Below are positions 24,309 through 32,935 of a stretch of DNA of 64,000 nucleotides, one piece after another. Position numbers and translations under genes: made by a program. Position 1 is the first letter of the stretch, and every line of letters starts with the position of its first letter. The notes below the pieces were generated by a model, which worked only from the letters and a program-made list of their open reading frames with translations, was not told where the DNA came from and searched no databases. The stretch spans positions 1-64,000 of the forward strand of contig NZ_JBHYGL010000018.1 in assembly GCF_051859025.1 (NCBI RefSeq), given 5' to 3'. This DNA comes from Falsiroseomonas sp051859025 (GTDB taxonomy: Bacteria; Pseudomonadota; Alphaproteobacteria; Acetobacterales; Acetobacteraceae).

Positions 24309-26164
24309 CCGAGCCGCATCGCCGCCCTCACCGCGGCAGCGATGCCGGGTTCCACCGCCACCGCTTCCTCCGCCCGCAGCGCGGCGGGCAGCCTTGCCTC
24401 CGGCCCCGCGCAGGCGATCATCGCGCAGATCTGCGCCCCCGGCATGCGCCGCCGCAGCCGCCGCAGCAGATAGCGCGCGGCGGCGGAGGAGGAGCCGCCC
24501 TCCAACGCGCAGAGCCAGGCCTGGCGCACCTGGCCCAGGTCGAAGCCCGTAACGTCGCCGCGCAGCAATTCGGGCGGCGCCACCACCGCGCCGATGCCGC
24601 GCTTGCGCAGCACCTGCGCCAGCATCATCGCCGCCGCATCGTCGAAGGGGCCGCGCCCGGGCAGGCAGACCACGCTGCCTGGCAGCGCCAGGCCAGGGGG
24701 CGTCGTCGTTTCGGGCGTCCGCGTTTCTTCCGGGCGCGCCTGGCCTTCCTGCAACTCCGCCACCGGGCGTTCCGGCCTCTCCTCCTCCTCCTCCTCCAGG
24801 TCTTCCAGCAGCGCGGCGACGCGGGCATGCACGGCCTGGACGCGTTCCTCCGCCACGCCGCCGCGCAGCGCATCGCCCTGCGCCAGCGCCAGCGCGGGCA
24901 GCGCCACGGCGTCGTAGTAGCCGGACAGCGCGCCATCCCGGAGAATCGTCTCCGCCTGTTCCTCCAGCCCGTCGGCGTCGCCCATCAGGGCGCGCTGGTA
25001 GAAGGTCTCGGGCGGGTCCAGCGGGGGCCTGTCCCCCAGCGCCACCTCCAGGAATTCCAGCCGGTCCACATGCTTGCCCAGCACCACCAGGCAGACCGTC
25101 AGCGGCACCGCGACCAGCAGGCCGACGGGGCCCCAGAGCCAGGTCCAGAAGGTGGCGGCGGCGATGATGGCGATGGGCGACAGCCCCGTGGAATGGCCGA
25201 AGACCATCGGCTCCACCACCTGCCCCATCGCGCCTTCGCCGATCGCGAACAGGACCAGCACCATGATGGGCATGGTCCAGCCGGGATCGGTGGCGAGTGC
25301 GAGCAGCAGCGGGAAGGCGACGGCGACGAAGGTGCCGACGAAGGGCACGAAGCGCATCAGCCCCGTCAGGATGCCCCACAGGATCGGCTGCGGCACGCCG
25401 ATCGCGAACAGCGCCATGCCCATGAAGGCGCCGAAGGCCGCGTTCAGCGCCGTCTGCGCCAGGAAGAAGCGCGAAAGCCGGTAGGCCGCGTCATCCATCG
25501 CGGCCACCGTGCGATGCAGGTCCCGCGCGCCCACCAGGCGGATCACGCGGTCGCGCAGATCCTCCCGGTACAGCAGCACGAAGATGACCAGCACGATGAC
25601 GATGCCGGCGGTGGCGAGCGGCGTGACCAGTGGCGCCAGCACGTTCTGCAGCGTCTCCAGCGCCGCCGGGTCGGGCTGGCGGATCTCCACCGGGATGGGC
25701 TGCACCGCATCGGCGTTCAGCCCGCGCGGTACCACCTGCCTCGGTTCCCGTGCCACGCCGTTCGACAGGCCGCGCAGCATCTCCTGCGCACGCTCCACAA
25801 GCCCGCCGCTGGCATTGATGGAGGCCAGCTTGCGCGTCACCTCCGCCTGGTAGGCCGGCAGTTGCGCCGCCAGTTCGGCCAGCTGCCGCCCCATCACCAG
25901 GCCGAGCGACGCCAGCACCATCACCGCCGCCAGCACGGACAGGATCACCCCCGCCACGCGCGGCATGCCCCAGCGCCGCAGCGCGCGCGCGATCGGCGCC
26001 AGGATGAAGGACAGCAGGATGGAAAGCGCGAGGGGCACCAGCAGATCCCGCGCGAAATAGAGCACGGCGATGATGACAAGCGCCGCCTGCGCGACCGTCG
26101 CGCCATCCTGCGGCACGCCGGCCGCGGGGATGCGGCGGCGGGAGGAAGCTGGGAACTCTGGCAT
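24305..26164 (-). CDS. AI-2E-type permease with cytosolic C-terminal extension
   Basis: 619-aa inner-membrane protein. Residues 20-370 carry the usual AI-2E/PerM/YdiK hydrophobic segments (about eight), including RFVPFVGTFVAV, GQVVEPMVFGHSTGLSP and WGPVGLLVAVPL. From about 385 a cytosolic region follows: a helical part (ETILRDGALSGYYDAVALPAL), an acidic linker with 13 Glu/Asp in 452-465, and a Rossmann-like block (SVVCLPGRGPFDDAAAMMLAQVL, 497-520) resembling a cobalamin-binding fold without its His motif. The start is at the ATG reading MPEFPASS; the frame is open further upstream but unsupported. The transported solute is unknown. Confidence 0.83.
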   Translation of the reverse strand: MPEFPASSRRRIPAAGVPQDGATVAQAALVIIAVLYFARDLLVPLALSILLSFILAPIARALRRWGMPRVAGVILSVLAAVMVLASLGLVMGRQLAELAAQLPAYQAEVTRKLASINASGGLVERAQEMLRGLSNGVAREPRQVVPRGLNADAVQPIPVEIRQPDPAALETLQNVLAPLVTPLATAGIVIVLVIFVLLYREDLRDRVIRLVGARDLHRTVAAMDDAAYRLSRFFLAQTALNAAFGAFMGMALFAIGVPQPILWGILTGLMRFVPFVGTFVAVAFPLLLALATDPGWTMPIMVLVLFAIGEGAMGQVVEPMVFGHSTGLSPIAIIAAATFWTWLWGPVGLLVAVPLTVCLVVLGKHVDRLEFLEVALGDRPPLDPPETFYQRALMGDADGLEEQAETILRDGALSGYYDAVALPALALAQGDALRGGVAEERVQAVHARVAALLEDLEEEEEERPERPVAELQEGQARPEETRTPETTTPPGLALPGSVVCLPGRGPFDDAAAMMLAQVLRKRGIGAVVAPPELLRGDVTGFDLGQVRQAWLCALEGGSSSAAARYLLRRLRRRMPGAQICAMIACAGPEARLPAALRAEEAVAVEPGIAAAVRAAMRLG

Positions 26165-26300
26165 CGGGTCTGGGTGGTCCTCGGCGCGGCCTGCCCGTCC
26201 GGAACGCGCGCGCACCGGTCGGGTTCTCCGGCCCCGTGCGGATCGGCTATAGGCGCGGTGCGGGCCGCGCTGGGGCGGCCAGGCAGCCAGGGGGACCGCG

Positions 26301-27254
26301 GTGCCGGACAGCCTGCCCGACATGCATGCCCCCCCGATCGCCGGGGAAGCCCTGCGGGAAGGCCAGCACCCCGGCGACTGGATCGCGGGCCGCGGCTATG
26401 CCGCCGGCGCGCCGCTGCCCTGGTGGGTCAAGCTCGGCGTGAAGCTGGTGGTGGGCAGCCTGCCCGTGCCGCCGCGTGCCTGGCGCGCCATGGGGCTGCG
26501 CCGCCATTCCTTCCGCGCCCTGCACCCGGACCGGCTGGTGGAGCCCGTCGCCACCCGCGCCGGCCGCTTCGCCACCCTGGCCGGCCGGCCGGCGCGGACG
26601 ATGCTGGAAATCGGCCCGGGCGCCATGGTGCTGCGCGCGCCCATCGCCGCCGCGCTCGGCCTTGGCCCCATCTGGTACCTGGATGTGGAGGATGACGCAC
26701 CGCGCGACCTCGCCCCCTATCGCCAGGCCGCCGAAGCCGCGCGCTTGGCGGGGCTGTGCCCGCCCGACCTCTCCGGCTGCGCCACCGCCGCTGATGTGCT
26801 GGCCGCCTGCGGCGCGCGCGCGCTGATCGGCGGGCCGGAGCAACTGGACGCCATCGCCCCCGGCTCCGTGGACCTGACGGTGTCGGAGGTGGTGCTGGAA
26901 CATGTGCGGCGAGATGCGATGGTGCCGCTGCTGCGCGCGCTGCGCCGCGTGACCGCGCCCGACGGGCTGGCGATGCATGTCGTGGATTTCCACGACCATC
27001 TCGGCGGCCGCCTGCGCCATTTGTCCTTTCCCGATGGTTTCTGGGAAGGCCCGGCGGTCGCGCGGTCCGGCCTCTACTGCAACCGGCTCGGCCTGTCGCA
27101 GATCCTCGGTGCCTTCGGGCAGGCCGGCTTCGCCACCACCGTCACCGGCCGTGGCCTCTGGCCCCAGCCGCCCGCCCGCGCCCCCGCCCGGCTGGGCCGC
27201 GCGCCCATGGATGACCGGATCTGCCACGCCGCGATCGAGGCGCGTCCCGCCTGA
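26301..27254 (+). CDS. Class I SAM-dependent methyltransferase-like protein
   Basis: 317-aa cytoplasmic protein. MLEIGPGAMVL (about residue 100) is motif I for S-adenosylmethionine, WYLDVED fits the acidic loop, and GSVDLTVSEVVLEHV with ALRRVTAPDG are motifs IV-V. The N-terminal 90 residues are basic and unlike a simple methyltransferase. It starts at GTG 26301 with AGGGGGA upstream; an ATG at 26322 is possible. Substrate unknown. It is divergent from the AI-2E permease with a 136-bp spacer holding no clear operator. Confidence 0.72.
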   Translation: MPDSLPDMHAPPIAGEALREGQHPGDWIAGRGYAAGAPLPWWVKLGVKLVVGSLPVPPRAWRAMGLRRHSFRALHPDRLVEPVATRAGRFATLAGRPARTMLEIGPGAMVLRAPIAAALGLGPIWYLDVEDDAPRDLAPYRQAAEAARLAGLCPPDLSGCATAADVLAACGARALIGGPEQLDAIAPGSVDLTVSEVVLEHVRRDAMVPLLRALRRVTAPDGLAMHVVDFHDHLGGRLRHLSFPDGFWEGPAVARSGLYCNRLGLSQILGAFGQAGFATTVTGRGLWPQPPARAPARLGRAPMDDRICHAAIEARPA

Positions 27255-27336
27255 GGTAAAGCCCCCCATCCTTATGCTGGACGCCACGCCCGCGAAGGGG
27301 CCAGAGTTTCCCCAATAGAAAACCAGGGGAGGCTTC

Positions 27337-28329
27337 ATGCACCGCCACAGGCTCGGCCGCCGCGAGGCCCTCGGCTTGGCTACAACCCTGGCCCTGCCGG
27401 GCCTGGTGCGCGCGCAGGGGGCGGCAGCCTTCCCGGACCGTAACCCCCGCTACATCGTGCCCTTCCCGCCCGGCGGCCTCACCGACATCATGGCCCGCTT
27501 CCTGGGGCAGAAGCTGTCGGAGGCCTGGGGCAAGGCCGTCCTGATCGACAACCGCGCCGGCGGCAACGCGCTGATCGGCGCCGACATCGCCGCCAAGGCG
27601 CCGCCCGATGGCCACACGCTGCTCGCCATCACCCTGACCCACGCCGTCAACGCCACCATGTTCCCCAACGCGCCCTACGACTTCCGGCGCGACTTTCACG
27701 TCATCTCCCTGCTCGGCTCGCTGCCCCTCGTCGTGGTGGTGAATGCCGAGAAATCGCCGGCCCGCGACCTGGCCGGCCTGGTCGCCCAGATGCGCACCAC
27801 GCCGATGAGCGGGGGTTCTTCCGGCAACGGCTCTCCCCCGCATCTCGGCCTGGAATTGCTGCGCCGCGTGACGAATGCCGGGGACCGGCTGACGCACGTG
27901 CCCTATCGCGGCGGCGCGCCCTCCGTCACCGACCTCGCCGGCGGCACGCTGGATGTCATGGTCTCCAATCTGCCCGAGTGCCTCGCGCAGATCCGGGGCG
28001 GGCGTCTCCGCGCGCTCGCCATCACCAGCGCGGAGCGCCACAAGCTGGTGCCGGAGGTGCCGACGGTGCGCGAACTCGGCATGCCGAACCTCGAGATCAC
28101 GAATTGGACCGCGGTGCTGACCCAGGCCGCCGTGCCCGCCCCCCTCAAGACCCGGCTGGAGCATGACATCCTGGCCGCGATGCGCGACCCCGACATGGTC
28201 CGGCGGGCGGAGGAAGCGGGCTTCCAGGTGCTGGGCTGGGACAGCAACCGGTCCACCCGTTTCGTGGCGCAGGAGACGGATCGCTGGGCCAGTCTTGTGA
28301 CGGAGGCGCAGATCAGGCCCGATGCCTGA
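27337..28329 (+). CDS. Bug/TctC-family periplasmic solute receptor
   Basis: 330-aa receptor of the tripartite tricarboxylate transporter type. It has an arginine-pair signal peptide (GRREALGL...ALPGLVRAQG), then YIVPFPPGGLTDIMAR, VLIDNRAGGNALIGAD, the THVPYRGGAPSVTDL ligand-loop motif and VPTVRELG, all standard for Bug proteins that bind carboxylates or amides in the periplasm. No TctA/TctB membrane genes are nearby. The start has AGGGGAGG upstream. The Ldh2 dehydrogenase starts 20 bp after the stop, so the ligand is probably an alpha-hydroxy or keto acid (inference). Confidence 0.92.
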   Translation: MHRHRLGRREALGLATTLALPGLVRAQGAAAFPDRNPRYIVPFPPGGLTDIMARFLGQKLSEAWGKAVLIDNRAGGNALIGADIAAKAPPDGHTLLAITLTHAVNATMFPNAPYDFRRDFHVISLLGSLPLVVVVNAEKSPARDLAGLVAQMRTTPMSGGSSGNGSPPHLGLELLRRVTNAGDRLTHVPYRGGAPSVTDLAGGTLDVMVSNLPECLAQIRGGRLRALAITSAERHKLVPEVPTVRELGMPNLEITNWTAVLTQAAVPAPLKTRLEHDILAAMRDPDMVRRAEEAGFQVLGWDSNRSTRFVAQETDRWASLVTEAQIRPDA

Positions 28330-28349
28330 AACCGCGTGAAGATCCGCCC

Positions 28350-29378
28350 ATGCCCCGCCTGAGCCTCGACGATGCCCGCACCCTGGCGGAGGCCGCGCTG
28401 ACCCGCGCCGGCGCCAACCCCGCCATGGCCCGCGCCACCGCCGCCGCGCTGGTGGCCGGTGAGGCCGAGGGCCAGGCCGGCCATGGCCTGTCCCGCGTGC
28501 CGCAATACGCCGCCTTCCTGGCCAATGGCCGGGCGGATGGCGCGGCGGTGCCCGCGGTGGTGGCGGAACGCGGCGGCGCCGTGCTGATCGATGCGCGCCA
28601 CGGCCTGGCCTATCCCGCCGTCGCGCTGGCGGTGGAACAGGCGGCTTCGCGGGCGAAGACCCATGGCATCGCCTTCGCCGGCATCACCAACAGCCACCAT
28701 GCCGGCGCCATGGGCCTGCCCGTGGCCGCGCTGGCCCGGCAGGGGCTGGTGGCGCTGGCCTTCACCAATTCCCCGGCCGCCATGCCCGTGCCCGGCGGCC
28801 GCCGCCCGCTGATGGGCACCAACCCCGTCGCCGCCGCCTTCCCCCGGCGGGACGCCGCGCCGCTGGTCATCGACATGGCACTGTCGGAAGTGGCGCGCGG
28901 CAAGATCATGGTCGCGGCCAAGGCCGGAAAACCCATCCCCCTCGGCTGGGCGCTGGATTCGGATGGCAACCCGACCACCGACGCCCAGGCCGCGCTCGGC
29001 GGCGCCATGCTCGCCATGGGCGGCACCAAGGGCGCGCTGCTGGCGCTGGTCGTCGAACTCCTCTGCTGCGCCCTGACCGGCAGCGCCTTCGGGTTCGAGG
29101 CCGATGGCTTCTTCCAGGATGAGGGCAACCGCCCCCGCCTCGGCCAGTCCCTGATCGCCATCGACCCCGGCGCGTTGGCAGGGGAGGGCGCCTTCCTCGA
29201 CCGCGTCGAATTCCTGCTGGCCGCCATGCAGGCGGACCCCGGCGTCCGCCTGCCCGGCAGCCGCCGCAACGCCCTGGCCGCCCGCGCGGGGGATGAGGGG
29301 CTGGAGGTTCCGGCCCCGCTGCTGGCCACGCTGCAAGGCCTTGCGGGCCAGACGACGGATGCGGCATCCGTCGCCTGA
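28350..29378 (+). CDS. Ldh2-family malate/lactate-type dehydrogenase
   Basis: 342-aa NAD(P)-dependent oxidoreductase of the malate/L-sulfolactate/ureidoglycolate dehydrogenase family. GEAEGQAGHGLSRVPQY, ITNSHHAGAMGLP (catalytic His region), FTNSPAAMPVPGG, MGTNPVAAAFP and VIDMALSEVARGKI are family hallmarks. Oxidises an alpha-hydroxy acid to the keto acid or the reverse. It adjoins the Bug receptor. Because the family includes ComC-type (R)-sulfolactate dehydrogenases and suyAB-like genes lie 5 kb away, that role is possible but not shown. The reading continues to the redoxin-oxygenase fusion after 17 bp. Confidence 0.88.
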   Translation: MPRLSLDDARTLAEAALTRAGANPAMARATAAALVAGEAEGQAGHGLSRVPQYAAFLANGRADGAAVPAVVAERGGAVLIDARHGLAYPAVALAVEQAASRAKTHGIAFAGITNSHHAGAMGLPVAALARQGLVALAFTNSPAAMPVPGGRRPLMGTNPVAAAFPRRDAAPLVIDMALSEVARGKIMVAAKAGKPIPLGWALDSDGNPTTDAQAALGGAMLAMGGTKGALLALVVELLCCALTGSAFGFEADGFFQDEGNRPRLGQSLIAIDPGALAGEGAFLDRVEFLLAAMQADPGVRLPGSRRNALAARAGDEGLEVPAPLLATLQGLAGQTTDAASVA

Positions 29379-29395
29379 CGAAACGAGGACGCGCC

Positions 29396-30562
29396 ATGCC
29401 GATCCCCGCCTACACGCCCCCCGCCTATACACCGGGCGAGCCCATCCCCGCCTTCCACAGCCGGTCCAGCACCAACCCCCGCTACGCCTTCGACACCACG
29501 GCGGGCCGCTGGCTGATGGTGCTGATCCCGGGATCGATGGGCCAGCCCGGCTTGGCCGACCGCCTGGCCGCCATGGTCGCCCCCCATGTCGCCATGCTCG
29601 ACGCCATCCGCGCCTACATGCTGGTGATCGGCACGGATCCGGAGGATGAGCGCCTCGGCCGGCTGAAGGACGGCACCGGCCGCCGCGTGCTGTGGGATGA
29701 TGACGGCGCCGCCCGCCGCGCCTTCCGCGCGCAGGAGCCGGACGGCACGCTGCGCCCAGGCTGGGTGCTGCTGGACCCCATGCTCCGCGTCTTCGCCATC
29801 TGGCCGCTGGACAAGGGGGCGGAGGCGATGGCGACGCTGGCCGCCCTGCCGGACCCCGCCGACCATGCCGGCGTGCCCCTGCATGCCCCCGTCCTGATCG
29901 TGCCCCGCCTGTTCGAACCCGCCTTCTGCCGCCGCCTGATCGACCTCTATGAGACCCAGGGCGGGGGGGAGAGCGGCTTCATGCGGGATCAGGGCGGCAA
30001 GACCATCGGCGTGATGGACCCCGGCCACAAGCGCCGCAAGGACGCGATCATCGAGGATGAGGCCCTGAAAGCCGCCATCCGCGCGCGGCTCACCGCCCGC
30101 CTGGTGCCGGAGATCCAGCGCGCCTTCCAGTACAGGGTCACGCGCCTCGAACGCTATATCGTCGCCTGCTACGACAGCGCCGATCAGGGCTTCTTCCGCG
30201 CCCACCGCGACAACACCACCAAGGCCACCGCCCATCGCCGCTTCGCCGTCACCATCAACCTGAACACCGGGGATTATGAGGGTGGCGAACTCTGCTTCCC
30301 CGAATTCGGCCCCCGCACCTATGTCGCCCCGGCGGGCGGGGCTGTGGTGTTTTCCTGCTCCCTGCTGCATGAGGCCCGGCCGGTGACGGCCGGGCGGCGA
30401 TACGCCTTCCTGCCTTTCCTGTATGATGACGAGGCCGCGGCGATCCGCGAGGAGGGTGCAAGATTCCTGGTGACCAACGACGCGGCCCCCCCGGGTCTCC
30501 CCCCGCCGGAGGCGGGCGAGGCCCATCTGGCGGCGGCCGAGGCTCCTTCTCCGGTGGCGTGA
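29396..30562 (+). CDS. Redoxin-like domain fused to 2OG-Fe(II) oxygenase
   Basis: 388-aa two-part protein. Residues about 12-150 have the plan of a peroxiredoxin/redoxin fold (GEPIPAF, GRWLMVLIPG, WVLLDPMLRVFAIW) but without an obvious catalytic cysteine. Residues 160-345 form a prolyl-4-hydroxylase/PKHD-type 2-oxoglutarate dioxygenase: His270-x-Asp272 (FRAHRDN), distal His325 and the RR pair after it for 2OG, with GGELCFPEFG between. A Pro/Ala tail ends the protein. Fe(II) and 2OG are expected cofactors; the hydroxylated target is unknown. It overlaps trmH by GTGA. Confidence 0.85.
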   Translation: MPIPAYTPPAYTPGEPIPAFHSRSSTNPRYAFDTTAGRWLMVLIPGSMGQPGLADRLAAMVAPHVAMLDAIRAYMLVIGTDPEDERLGRLKDGTGRRVLWDDDGAARRAFRAQEPDGTLRPGWVLLDPMLRVFAIWPLDKGAEAMATLAALPDPADHAGVPLHAPVLIVPRLFEPAFCRRLIDLYETQGGGESGFMRDQGGKTIGVMDPGHKRRKDAIIEDEALKAAIRARLTARLVPEIQRAFQYRVTRLERYIVACYDSADQGFFRAHRDNTTKATAHRRFAVTINLNTGDYEGGELCFPEFGPRTYVAPAGGAVVFSCSLLHEARPVTAGRRYAFLPFLYDDEAAAIREEGARFLVTNDAAPPGLPPPEAGEAHLAAAEAPSPVA

Positions 30563-31470
30563 AGGGCAATTTCGAGCGTGATGAGCGCGGCCCGGCCGGC
30601 TGGGCGGAGCGCCGCCTGCCGCCGGAGGGCAGCCATGCCAGCGGCCGCGGCTACGGCCCCGCCGGCCCGGCCGGCGGGCTGACGCCCCGCCCCCGCCCCA
30701 ACCCCGGCGGCCCGCCGGAGGGTGGCTGGCGCGACAGCGACCTCGACCGCCTCTGCGGCCCCGCCGCCGTCACCGCCGCCTTCGCCGTGCGCCCCGATGC
30801 CGTGCTGCGGCTGTTCTATACGGAGACGCGGAAGCGGGAGGCCGGGCCGGTCTGCGCCATCATGGCGAAGAACCGCCGCCCCTACCGCGAAGTGACGCCG
30901 GAGGAGATGATCCGCGTCGCCGGCACGGAGCATCATGGCGGCATCTGCGCCATCGCCGTGCCGAGGGAGGTGCCCGAACTCGGCGTCGGACCCTTCCCCA
31001 AGGGGCTGCTGGCGGCGCCCGTGCTGCCGCTGCTGGACGGCATCGGCAACCCCCACAACCTCGGCGCCATCGCCCGTTCCGCCGCCTTCTTCGGCTGCGC
31101 CGGCCTGCTGCTGTCGGGCGATCCGCGCCAGGCGGGCCTGTCGGATGCTGCCTTCCGCACGGCGGAGGGGGGGCTGGAGTATCTCCAGCTGATGAAGCTG
31201 GCGAACCCCGCCATCGCGCTGCGGGCGCTGGCGCCCAAATTCACGACGGTGGCCGCGGTGGCTGCCGGCGGCGTGGCCCCATCCGAACTTCCCCGCAACA
31301 AGCCGTTCGTGCTGGTGCTGGGCAATGAGGAACGAGGCCTGCCGGGCCTGACCATCGCCGCCTGCACCCACCGCGTGACCCTGCCGGGCAGCGGGCATGT
31401 GCAGAGCCTGAACGTCTCGGTCGCGGCGGCGGTGCTGATCCATGCGATGGGGATGAGGGGGAGCAGTTAG
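30559..31470 (+). CDS. TrmH/SpoU-family RNA 2'-O-methyltransferase
   Basis: 303-aa SPOUT methyltransferase. The three knotted motifs are present: LDGIGNPHNLGAIARSAAFFG (I), LVLGNEERGLPGL (II) and LPGSGHVQSLNVSVAAAV (III). The first 65 residues are a Gly/Pro/Arg-rich, probably disordered tail, followed by the small substrate-binding domain (AVTAAFAVRPDAVLRLFYTE). It methylates ribose 2'-OH in rRNA or tRNA. It begins at GTG overlapping the oxygenase stop, pairing an RNA modifier with a dioxygenase. Convergent with the lipoprotein gene two bases away. Confidence 0.88.
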   Translation: MKGNFERDERGPAGWAERRLPPEGSHASGRGYGPAGPAGGLTPRPRPNPGGPPEGGWRDSDLDRLCGPAAVTAAFAVRPDAVLRLFYTETRKREAGPVCAIMAKNRRPYREVTPEEMIRVAGTEHHGGICAIAVPREVPELGVGPFPKGLLAAPVLPLLDGIGNPHNLGAIARSAAFFGCAGLLLSGDPRQAGLSDAAFRTAEGGLEYLQLMKLANPAIALRALAPKFTTVAAVAAGGVAPSELPRNKPFVLVLGNEERGLPGLTIAACTHRVTLPGSGHVQSLNVSVAAAVLIHAMGMRGSS

Positions 31471-31472
31471 CG

Positions 31473-32771
31473 TCAGCGCGCCTGCGTTGCTGGAGGAGCC
31501 ACCAAGGGCATTGGGCGCACCCCCGGCGCCGGTGCACGTTGTGCGGCGGTGCGCCGCGCTTCGGCGTCAATCCGGTCTATCTGATGGGCATTTTCGTTTG
31601 TCGTGATGAGGTAGCGCCAACAGTTGCGTACCGCGTCCGCCCGCGCATCGTCACGGGGCTGAGTGTTGCGCTGATTTGATGATGCGCTCGCCTGGTCAGC
31701 GCGGATGTCGCTGATTTCACCGGCGATCACGTCGTGGCAAAGCTCGATCGTTGTCTGCTGGCCGCGGACCGCGGTTTCAACGATGGCGCGCACCGCGTCC
31801 GAGACGGCAACAGCCGCTTCCGCGCGCCCCGGCCTGTCCGGTACGGCCCCCGAGGGAACGGCGCCGCCGGAAGCGTTCGCAGACCCGGATTCGGCATTGG
31901 CAAGGGCCTCCTGCGCCCGCTGCTGCGCCACGCGCGCGGCATCGCGGATCGCCGTCGCCTGCTGCAGCCGCGCATCCATCCGCGCCTTTTCCTGCGCCGT
32001 CGTGTCGCGCGTCCGTTCCAGTGCGGCCTTGTTGGTTGAGCCGGCCTGCTCTGCCTGGGCGACGGCGGCGGCGGCCTGGTCAGCCGCCGCGGCGGCCCCG
32101 GCCTGATCCTCGGCCGCCTTCGTGACGGCCTCCTCGGCCCGCTGCGTCGCCACCCTCGCCGCGTCCAGATTGCGCTGCGCGGCGATCACTGCCCGGTCTG
32201 TCGTGGCACTGGCCGCCGTCGTCAGCGCGACATTCTGCACCTGCACGGCGCCGGTCAGTTGCTCGATCGCCAGCAGCGCGACCATTGTGTTCTGGAAGCG
32301 GCGCAACTGCCGGTGGACCTCGAAGCCGCTGATGGCGCGGTTCGCATACGCCTCGCAGATGCGATAGAGCAACTCCGCCTGCGCCTGGGTCAATTGCGTA
32401 CGCAAGGCGATGCTTGCAGCGGACTCGGCCAAGGCCGCCGCGATGGTCCCCGTTGCGCGCGGCAATTCCAGCCCGCCGCTGAGGCTGCCACTCTGCGCGG
32501 AGAAGGTGTCCGGGCTCTTTTCCGCGCAGATCGTCGCATAGGCCTCGCGGACCGGTTGGTTGTTCCGGTCCAGATGAAGATTGCCATCCGGCCGGGTCAC
32601 GAATTCCCGACGGAGGATGGTATTGATCGCACGCTGTTCCGTATCGATCAGTGTCGTCCTGGCCACTGTGCCGTCACGCCCGGCCATGTCTTCGGCGCGG
32701 TAGATCGAGTTGAGATTCGCGCAGCCTGACAGGAATGTCAGGGCAAGCGGAAGGATGGTCGCGCCACGCAT
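31473..32771 (-). CDS. Orphan lipoprotein with Ala-rich coiled coil
   Basis: 432-aa protein not recognised. A type-II signal (LTFLSGC, lipid Cys17) anchors it to a membrane. Residues 60-180 contain ICAEKSPDTFSAQ and ALRTQLTQAQAELLYRICEAYANRAISG; 195-300 is an Ala/Gln/Glu-rich heptad region typical of a long coiled coil; the end is Pro/Ala-rich. Base composition is visibly less GC-rich and codon use more mixed than in the neighbours, and the upstream spacer is AT-rich, suggesting acquisition by transfer. No partner gene is evident. Confidence 0.72.
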   Translation of the reverse strand: MRGATILPLALTFLSGCANLNSIYRAEDMAGRDGTVARTTLIDTEQRAINTILRREFVTRPDGNLHLDRNNQPVREAYATICAEKSPDTFSAQSGSLSGGLELPRATGTIAAALAESAASIALRTQLTQAQAELLYRICEAYANRAISGFEVHRQLRRFQNTMVALLAIEQLTGAVQVQNVALTTAASATTDRAVIAAQRNLDAARVATQRAEEAVTKAAEDQAGAAAAADQAAAAVAQAEQAGSTNKAALERTRDTTAQEKARMDARLQQATAIRDAARVAQQRAQEALANAESGSANASGGAVPSGAVPDRPGRAEAAVAVSDAVRAIVETAVRGQQTTIELCHDVIAGEISDIRADQASASSNQRNTQPRDDARADAVRNCWRYLITTNENAHQIDRIDAEARRTAAQRAPAPGVRPMPLVAPPATQAR

Positions 32772-32935
32772 CGATCTTGCTCCGCAATCACCGAAGCCTA
32801 CCGATTAATTTTTCAATAAAGCAATGAAAATCCTCGGCGGCGGCGATGAGCTCCCCGTCGCGCCGCGTGACTTGCCCAGCCCGGCCGGATCGGCGCACCC
32901 TTTCCCCAATCACGCAGGGCAGGGGCACCACCATA

